Source: Gammaproteobacteria bacterium (GTDB taxonomy: Bacteria; Pseudomonadota; Gammaproteobacteria; Immundisolibacterales; Immundisolibacteraceae). From it: 11,443 bases of DNA. Position 1 is the stretch's first letter; each line of letters begins with the position of its first letter. Positions 5,228-11,443 of the stretch are shown here, piece after piece. Location: positions 1 to 11,443 of the forward strand of contig DQBD01000172.1 in assembly GCA_003526065.1 (NCBI GenBank), given 5' to 3'. A program made the position numbers and the translations under genes. The notes below the pieces were generated by a model. That model ran no database searches. It saw only the letters and a list, made by a program, of their open reading frames with translations, and was not told where the DNA came from.

Positions 5228-6262
5228 TCAGCGCGGACAGGCCTGTGCTGCGGTATTGTCTGCCTCCAGAAGCGGCAGCAGGTCATAGGGAATGTCGGTG
5301 GCCAGCATCACGAGGCCGCCTTCGATCAGCGCCTCGAATTCGGACACATCGCCATCGGCGATCCACTGGTCGTCAAGGCGGTCGCCGGGCCGGCCGAGCG
5401 TGCCGAAGGCCGGCTCGATGCCGACAGACTGGAGGCGGTCGAAGGCGCCGGTGTCGGGATTGGACGTGCCCGTCCAGGCGACCAGGTTGCGAGGATCGAT
5501 ACCCATCCCGTCCAGCTCGGCGACATCGCCGGTGCTGCGCGCCGAGGCCGTCAGCATCATGTCGGGCGCGTGCTCGGCGACCTGGGCGACATCGGTGTCG
5601 TTATAGGTGATCAGCAGGACATTGCCCTCCGCGCCGGCCGCACGCACAGCCGAGACGATATTGCGGAAACTGGTCGTCGGCTTGCGGTCGAGCTCCAGCA
5701 CTGCGCCGGTCTCCACCGCCCAGAGCAAGGCGTCGGTCAGGCGCGGGGGATGGAAGCCGGTCAGTGTGCCGGCATTGTCGATGAGGCGGGTGCGGGCAAT
5801 GTCTTCCCAATCGGTATCGGCCACCGCGCCCTCGCCGGTGGAGGTGCGCCCCAGCATGCGGTCATGCATCAGGAACAGCATGCCGTCGCGACTTTCGGCA
5901 ACGTCGATCTCGAAGACCTGAACGCCCTGGTCCCAGCCATATTGCAGGGTTTCGATGGCGTTTTCCGGATAGCCGGGCGCCGGCCCGCCGCGATGGGCGG
6001 CCAACACTACGCCGCCGGACTCGCGCACACAGTCGAAGAAGTCGGGCAGGGCGAGCGGTGCGGATGAAGCGGCAGCTCTGAGATGATCGTCCCCGCCAGC
6101 AATTACGCAGTCACCGTCCGAGCAGTCTTCCTGAATCTTTTCTATGATGTCGGACAGGTGAGCGTCCTGTTCGGTCTCCCGCCCGCTATCACAGCCGGAA
6201 ACGCAAACAAGGCATACAGCAGACGCAGCCAGACCGAAAATGTATCTGAGGTATAGATTCAT
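5228..6262 (-). CDS. Glycerophosphodiester phosphodiesterase-like lipoprotein
   Basis: A 344-residue protein of the GDPD family (TIM barrel), which hydrolyses glycerophosphodiesters to glycerol-3-phosphate and an alcohol. Residues 1-23 are a signal peptide ending in the lipobox VSGC, so Cys24 would be lipidated and the enzyme would face the periplasm. Catalytic signatures are present: AHRGG (His90, Arg91), the PEN segment (99-101), EID (Glu118, Asp120), the general acid in LMHD (His133), and LELDRK (Glu190, Lys194) for metal and phosphate binding. Between the lipobox and the barrel is an extension of about 60 residues with an acidic CSDGDC pair (Cys47, Cys52) and Cys78, which could form a disulfide. 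The start is ATG 6260-6262 with GGGAGA upstream (6267-6272); the open frame from 6307 adds 15 residues that spoil the signal peptide. It is first in the minus-strand cluster with two amidohydrolases and is divergent from the acyl-CoA ligase across 101 bp, in which I see no clear promoter. Confidence 0.9.
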   Translation of the reverse strand: MNLYLRYIFGLAASAVCLVCVSGCDSGRETEQDAHLSDIIEKIQEDCSDGDCVIAGGDDHLRAAASSAPLALPDFFDCVRESGGVVLAAHRGGPAPGYPENAIETLQYGWDQGVQVFEIDVAESRDGMLFLMHDRMLGRTSTGEGAVADTDWEDIARTRLIDNAGTLTGFHPPRLTDALLWAVETGAVLELDRKPTTSFRNIVSAVRAAGAEGNVLLITYNDTDVAQVAEHAPDMMLTASARSTGDVAELDGMGIDPRNLVAWTGTSNPDTGAFDRLQSVGIEPAFGTLGRPGDRLDDQWIADGDVSEFEALIEGGLVMLATDIPYDLLPLLEADNTAAQACPR

Positions 6263-6352
6263 GGTATCTCCCTGACCTTGCCCGTTCCTTCGGAGGGGGG
6301 CATACATCTTTTCTGTAGCAGTTATTCGACGTCACAAGACGCAACTACAGTC

Positions 6353-6358
6353 GGGAGG
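6353..6358 (+). promoter_or_regulatory. Ribosome binding site that selects a TTG start for the acyl-CoA ligase
   Basis: GGGAGG lies 5 nt before TTG 6364 but 17 nt before the next in-frame ATG (6376). The spacing favours initiation at the TTG, adding four residues (MQGI) to the protein. Confidence 0.6.
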
Positions 6359-6363
6359 AAATC

Positions 6364-7987
<1,624 letters not shown>

Positions 7988-7989
<2 letters not shown>

Positions 7990-7993
7990 GGGG
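7988..7993 (+). promoter_or_regulatory. Ribosome binding site for the TTG start of the epimerase-like gene
   Basis: GAGGGG overlaps the last two bases of the ligase stop codon and lies 5 nt before TTG 7999. An in-frame TGA at 7987-7989 rules out any earlier start, and the next in-frame ATG (8050) would remove 17 residues including the first core beta strand. Together these fix TTG 7999 as the start. Confidence 0.6.
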
Positions 7994-7998
7994 CGCGA

Positions 7999-8841
7999 TT
8001 GGAGCAAGTCTGGACCTCCGGTGACTGGACACTTGCCGTCCGCCCGGACATGGGCGGAGCGCTGACGGCCTGTCGCTATCGCGGCAGGAATGTTCTGCGT
8101 CCTGCATTGGAGGGTGGCGGCGTGCTGGGGGCTTCGGCCTTTCCCATGGTGCCCTTTGTCGGACGTATCGATCAGGGCCGTTTTGAGTATGACGGGGCGG
8201 CCTTCGCCGTAGCACCCAATTTCCCGCCCGAGCCGCACGCCATTCACGGACATGGCTGGCAGTCGGCCTGGCGCCATGCTGTCATTCATGATGCGCTGAG
8301 GCTGGATCTGAAGGGCGCCGACTCGCGCTGGCCCTGGCCGATTGAGGCGAGCCAGACCTTCGTGCCCGACAGCAATCTCCTGCTCTATGAGCTGCGCCTG
8401 ACCAATCTGGGCGCCACCGCCATGCCGGCGGGGCTTGGCTGGCACCCTTATTTCGAGGCCGACGGCGCCAGCGTGATGGCGAATGTTTCAGCCGCCTGGG
8501 CGGGCGCACGCGCGCATGATTGCGTGCCGCTTGAGGGTGTGGACCGCCTGTCCGAGCCAGTGCCGGTCAGCGGTCTCGATGTCGACCGCTGCTTCGAGTG
8601 GCCCGGCGGGCAGGCCGCCATTCGCCTCGGCAACGGGCTTTCCATCGAGATGGAGGCCGGACCCTTCGCGCGCCGGCTGACGCTCTATCATCCGGCGGGG
8701 GCGAAGTTTCTCTGCGTCGAACCGGTCACCCAGGCGCCCGATGCGGTGAACATGTCCGATCCCGCCGCAGCCGGGCTGCAGCGGCTCGAACCGGGCAGGA
8801 CGCTGGTGCTGACGGCCTTATTGCGGGTCCGGGGGGTATGA
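7999..8841 (+). CDS. Aldose 1-epimerase-like (galactose mutarotase fold) protein
   Basis: A 280-residue protein of the aldose 1-epimerase (COG2017, galactose mutarotase-like) family, which interconverts alpha and beta anomers of sugars. Family landmarks are in order: the N-terminal strand with MGGAL (18-22), NVLRP (31-35), MVPFVGRI (50-57), HAIHGHGWQSAW (80-91) containing the first conserved His, GLGWHPYF (145-152) with catalytic His149, and the catalytic base Glu241 in CVEPVTQAPDA. No signal peptide, so cytosolic. Length is close to the usual 280-340. The start is TTG 7999, the only start codon between the ligase stop and the core. It follows the acyl-CoA ligase by 9 nt, an odd partner for a sugar mutarotase. 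Its stop lies inside the 3' end of the convergent DUF1499 gene. The sugar substrate is unknown, and hexose-6-phosphate epimerase activity is an alternative. Confidence 0.88.
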   Translation: MEQVWTSGDWTLAVRPDMGGALTACRYRGRNVLRPALEGGGVLGASAFPMVPFVGRIDQGRFEYDGAAFAVAPNFPPEPHAIHGHGWQSAWRHAVIHDALRLDLKGADSRWPWPIEASQTFVPDSNLLLYELRLTNLGATAMPAGLGWHPYFEADGASVMANVSAAWAGARAHDCVPLEGVDRLSEPVPVSGLDVDRCFEWPGGQAAIRLGNGLSIEMEAGPFARRLTLYHPAGAKFLCVEPVTQAPDAVNMSDPAAAGLQRLEPGRTLVLTALLRVRGV

Positions 8842-9795
8842 AACAGTTGCCTCGGCTTCGGCCAGCGCGCGGTCGAGCTTTTCCATGAAATCGCCGACCC
8901 GGCGGGCATTGGCGCCAAGATCCGACAGGCCGACGCGGGACATGGAGCGCATGTCGATTTCCGTGCCGCCGGCTTCGAGCGGGCGCACCCGGAAGGCGAT
9001 ATCGTCCTTGAAGCCATACCAGGTGGTCGTGGCGGTCACCTCGATGCGACCGGCCTCGTGATTGGCGCCGATAAACTCCCAGCCCTGCTTGTAGGCGAGA
9101 TCGGCGACCAGTTCGAAGGTGGTATCACGGTCCAGCATGGTGGTGGCGGTGTGCATCGGCGGATAGGGCTTTTCCTCGCGGTCGTCGCCGCCGGCGGCCG
9201 GGTCCCATTCAAAGTCGCGCTGGACCTGCTCGACCGTCTTGCCGTTGAAGCCCGGCCAGCGTTCCTGTGCCCCGGCAGGCAGGGTCACGGTGGGGTAAAG
9301 CTCATAGGCATTCAGGCCACAGTTGCCGCGTTCGGCATCGGAGACCTCGCCATCGCCGTTCCTGTCGCATTGGAACAGCTCGCGCTTGGTCTGGAGGTTG
9401 GACGAGAAGGGCACCGGGTCCTGCCAGTCGGTGGAGGCCTCGTGCAGGGGCGGCAGGGCGAGCGCCGTCAGCTGGAAGCCGAACCAGCGCCCGCCAACCA
9501 TGAAGAGGATCAGGATTGCCCCGAGGCACAGCATCACAGGGCGTACACGCGGGTTCCTGATCAGGGCGGCGATAAGGCCGACGACGCAGAGTACCGCGCC
9601 GATGATCAGCACGAAACGCCCGAGCCCGGCATTCACATTGCCCTGCATCTGGCCGAGGCCGAACTGCCAGCTCCACAGGCCATAGCGAGACCCCAGCGCG
9701 GCGGCGGCGAACCAGACCACACAGAACAGTGACCAGGCCAGTGCCAGGCCGGCCAGCTTGCCGCGCCAGCCCGAGGATTGAATTGCCGATGCCAT
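8818..9795 (-). CDS. Three-helix membrane protein with DUF1499 domain and EF-hand-like loop
   Basis: A 325-residue inner-membrane protein of unknown function. Hydrophobic segments at about 14-35, 59-79 and 86-109 would place the C-terminal part in the periplasm if the N-terminus is cytoplasmic. The rest matches the DUF1499 family: the PPLHEASTDWQDP start (115-127), YPTV (167-170), a GWEF strand (238-241), and the conserved GRIEVTATTTWYGFKDDIAFRVR region (249-271, here with its key words GRIE, WYGFKDD) followed by SRVGLSDLGAN (286-296). Between the PPLHE and YPTV segments sits DRNGDGEVSDAE (144-155), which fits the EF-hand calcium loop pattern DxNxDGxVxxxE exactly and is bracketed by Cys143 and Cys159. 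The start is ATG 9793-9795 with GGAGGG (9804-9809) 8 nt upstream. The 3' end overlaps the convergent epimerase gene by 24 bp. No function is known for the family; a cell-envelope role is only a guess. Confidence 0.88.
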   Translation of the reverse strand: MASAIQSSGWRGKLAGLALAWSLFCVVWFAAAALGSRYGLWSWQFGLGQMQGNVNAGLGRFVLIIGAVLCVVGLIAALIRNPRVRPVMLCLGAILILFMVGGRWFGFQLTALALPPLHEASTDWQDPVPFSSNLQTKRELFQCDRNGDGEVSDAERGNCGLNAYELYPTVTLPAGAQERWPGFNGKTVEQVQRDFEWDPAAGGDDREEKPYPPMHTATTMLDRDTTFELVADLAYKQGWEFIGANHEAGRIEVTATTTWYGFKDDIAFRVRPLEAGGTEIDMRSMSRVGLSDLGANARRVGDFMEKLDRALAEAEATVSYPPDPQ

Positions 9796-9843
9796 CGCGA
9801 ATGCCCTCCGTTCGCACTATAGCGCATCTAACCGCGCCCGGCT

Positions 9844-9900
9844 GTCCCGGCAACGGGACTCACCTCACGCCACACGACACGGAAGATCATATTCCCGTGT
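9844..9900. other. Two small hairpins between the carboxylase and DUF1499 genes
   Basis: GTCCCG-GCAA-CGGGAC (9844-9859) is a 6-bp perfect stem with a four-base loop. A second imperfect stem pairs ACACGGAA (9877-9884) with TTCCCGTGT (9892-9900) with one bulged base. They lie 34-90 bp past the stop of the carboxylase gene on the minus strand. Neither has a T-rich tail on the minus strand, so they are weak terminator or mRNA 3'-end candidates at best. Confidence 0.3.
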
Positions 9901-9933
9901 AGGCGGGCGGATCTGGACTGCGCATGCGAAGGT

Positions 9934-11443
9934 TCAGGCGAATTCGATCATGATCTCGTCGGCCGCCACGCTGTCGCCGGCCCCGACATTGACCGCCTTG
10001 ACCGTGCCATCGGCTTCGGCGCGGATGATGTTCTGCATCTTCATGGCCTCGACCACACACACCGCCTCGCCTTCCTTGACGTCCTGGCCGGGTGTGACAT
10101 CGACGCTGACCACCAGGCCCGGCATGGGCGAGATGATGAGCTTCGACATGTCCGGCTTTTCCTTTTCCGGCAGGCGCTCGTGGAACTTGGCCATGGTTGG
10201 GGTGCAGACCAGGGCGCGCACGCGCACGCCGCGATGGGACAGCTCATAGCCCTCGGTACGGTCAGCGACCTTCACCGCTAAGGGCTCGCCATCCAGCGCG
10301 CCCTCGACCAGGTGCGCGCCGGGCATCCAGTCCGATACAAGCATGTGTTTCGAGCCGCCATTGATGGTGATCGTCGCTTCGCCCAGGCCCTGTTCGAGAT
10401 GGATGGGGTGGTACTCATCGCCGAGAATGACCACCCAGTCCTGGCGCGGCGGGGTGGGCGCGGTCAGCCGGCCGGAAATCATGCTCGCACGCTCTGTAAA
10501 CACGCCATGCAGGAAGGCGGCGGTGCAGATCAGGGCGGTGCGCTGGAAATCGGTCGCCGGCGTGCCGTGGAAGCCATCGGGGAACTCGTCCTTGATATAG
10601 GCGGTGGTGATGTCGCCGGAGCGGAAGCGCTTTTCGTCCATCACCGCGGCGCAGAAGGAGATATTGTCCCGGATGCCCTCGATGTGGAAGCGATCGAGTG
10701 CGGCGGCCTGGGTGTCAAGCGCCTCGTCGCGGGTGGCAGCATGGGTCACCAGTTTCGCGATCATCGGATCGTAGAACATGGATATCTCGTCGCCCTCGCG
10801 CACGCCGGAATCGACCCGCACCGTGCCCTTGCCCAGCGGGCCTTCAGGGGTGGGGTGGAAACGCTTCAGACGGCCGATGGAGGGCAGGAAGTTGCGATAG
10901 GGATCCTCGGCATAGACGCGCGATTCGATCGCCCAGCCATTGATCTTCAGATCCTTCTGCTTGAGCGCCAGCTTCTCGCCGGCGGCCACGCGCAGCATCT
11001 GCTCGACCAGGTCGACGCCCGTGATCATCTCGGTGACCGGGTGCTCGACCTGCACACGGGTGTTGACCTCGAGCATGTAGAAGTTCTGGTCCTCGTCCAT
11101 GAGGAACTCGACGGTGGCGGCGCCGGCGTACTCGGCGCTCCTGACGAGCTTGGCCGCGTTCTCGGCGACGCCCTGGATCTTCTTGCGCTCGATGCCCGGG
11201 CCGGGGGCCTCTTCGATGATCTTCTGGTGGCGTCGCTGCATGGAGCAGTCGCGCTCCCAGAGGTGGACGGCGTGGCCGTGCTTGTCGCATAGGACCTGGA
11301 CCTCGACGTGGCGGGCGCGCTCGAGGAACTTCTCGATGAAGACGGCGCCGTTGCCGAAGGCGGCCTGGGCCTCCTGCTTGGCCTTTTTGATGTTGGTGCG
11401 GAGGGTGGCCTCGTTGTGGCAGACGCGCATGCCGCGCCCGCCG
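9934..11443 (-). CDS. pccA: Propionyl-CoA carboxylase alpha subunit, biotin-carrying (partial, N-terminus off window)
   Basis: C-terminal 502 residues of a biotin-dependent acyl-CoA carboxylase alpha chain. It carboxylates biotin with ATP and bicarbonate and presents it to the beta subunit, turning propionyl-CoA into methylmalonyl-CoA. The right edge cuts the gene in the glycine-rich ATP-grasp loop (GGRGM), so about 165 residues are missing compared with the usual length near 665. Visible parts in order, numbered from that Met: the ATP-grasp domain with VEVQV, the RDCSMQRRHQK segment and the active-site loop EVNTRVQVEHPVTE; the biotin-carboxylase C-terminal domain with ESRVYAEDP and FYDPMIAKL; a linker/BT domain (about 260-420); and a biotinyl domain ending in EAMKM, whose Lys464 (codon 10039-10041) is the biotin site. 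The BT linker length fits propionyl-CoA carboxylase better than the short AccC; methylcrotonyl-CoA carboxylase alpha is the main alternative. The beta subunit is not in the window. Confidence 0.95.
   Translation of the reverse strand, partial: GGRGMRVCHNEATLRTNIKKAKQEAQAAFGNGAVFIEKFLERARHVEVQVLCDKHGHAVHLWERDCSMQRRHQKIIEEAPGPGIERKKIQGVAENAAKLVRSAEYAGAATVEFLMDEDQNFYMLEVNTRVQVEHPVTEMITGVDLVEQMLRVAAGEKLALKQKDLKINGWAIESRVYAEDPYRNFLPSIGRLKRFHPTPEGPLGKGTVRVDSGVREGDEISMFYDPMIAKLVTHAATRDEALDTQAAALDRFHIEGIRDNISFCAAVMDEKRFRSGDITTAYIKDEFPDGFHGTPATDFQRTALICTAAFLHGVFTERASMISGRLTAPTPPRQDWVVILGDEYHPIHLEQGLGEATITINGGSKHMLVSDWMPGAHLVEGALDGEPLAVKVADRTEGYELSHRGVRVRALVCTPTMAKFHERLPEKEKPDMSKLIISPMPGLVVSVDVTPGQDVKEGEAVCVVEAMKMQNIIRAEADGTVKAVNVGAGDSVAADEIMIEFA

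Noticed and set aside
4988..6067. Plus-strand open frame of 359 codons over the GDPD-like gene
   Set aside because: Antisense to a protein with lipobox and GDPD catalytic residues, and it has no ribosome binding site or family signature.
9816..9844. TATAGT -10 element (minus strand, 9816-9821) as the promoter of the DUF1499 gene
   Set aside because: The hexamer is good, but no -35-like sequence is found at 16-18 bp (CAGCCG at the expected place), so I do not list it as a promoter.
10312..11292. Plus-strand open frame of 326 codons opposite pccA
   Set aside because: Shadow of the carboxylase gene. The opposite strand carries the ATP-grasp, biotin-carboxylase and EAMKM motifs in order.
11270..11443. 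Change in codon use near the right edge of pccA as a sign of transfer or assembly join
   Set aside because: The stretch is very GC-rich at third positions, but it encodes a conserved, continuous biotin carboxylase segment; strong codon bias alone explains it.

Overview
This is GC-rich, gene-dense chromosomal DNA from an alphaproteobacterium. A stalked or budding marine lineage (Caulobacterales/Maricaulales, Hyphomonadaceae-like) seems most likely. That placement is an inference from the style of the RhlE-type helicase, the Fe superoxide dismutase, the DUF1499 protein and the propionyl-CoA carboxylase, and from a degenerate palindrome resembling the CCCTCATCC intergenic repeats I recall from alphaproteobacteria; no database search was possible. 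The region looks like ordinary core chromosome. I see no insertion sequence, phage gene, tRNA, rRNA or CRISPR array.

Layout from left to right. (1) 1-488, minus: the N-terminal half of a DEAD-box RNA helicase, cut by the window edge. (2) 648-911, plus: a solitary VapB-type ribbon-helix-helix antitoxin with a readable promoter and strong ribosome binding site, followed by a terminator-like hairpin and a palindromic repeat. (3) 1081-1677, minus: cytosolic Fe superoxide dismutase (sodB), divergent from (4) 1731-2390, plus: a short squalene/phytoene-synthase-fold protein that lacks the catalytic aspartate motifs. (5) 2410-6262, minus: three exported proteins in a row, transcribed in the order glycerophosphodiester phosphodiesterase-like lipoprotein, amidohydrolase lipoprotein, then a second secreted amidohydrolase whose start overlaps the previous stop by 4 bp and whose HxH metal site is gone. 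(6) 6364-8841, plus: an AlkK/DmdB-type acyl-CoA ligase followed 9 nt later by an aldose-1-epimerase-like protein, both with TTG starts. (7) 8818-9795, minus: a three-helix membrane protein with a DUF1499 domain and a cysteine-bracketed EF-hand-like loop; it overlaps the epimerase gene tail-to-tail by 24 bp. (8) 9934-11443, minus: the C-terminal three quarters of a biotin-carrying propionyl-CoA carboxylase alpha subunit, cut by the right edge.

Functionally the window mixes housekeeping (RNA helicase, sodB, propionyl-CoA carboxylase), fatty-acid activation (acyl-CoA ligase) and an envelope-located hydrolase cluster. I did not find a new multi-gene defence or mobile system. The most interesting points are the catalytic/degenerate amidohydrolase pair, the EF-hand-like insertion in the DUF1499 protein, the antitoxin without a toxin, and the catalytically incomplete prenyl-synthase-fold protein. 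No stretch of more than 300 bases lacks a gene.
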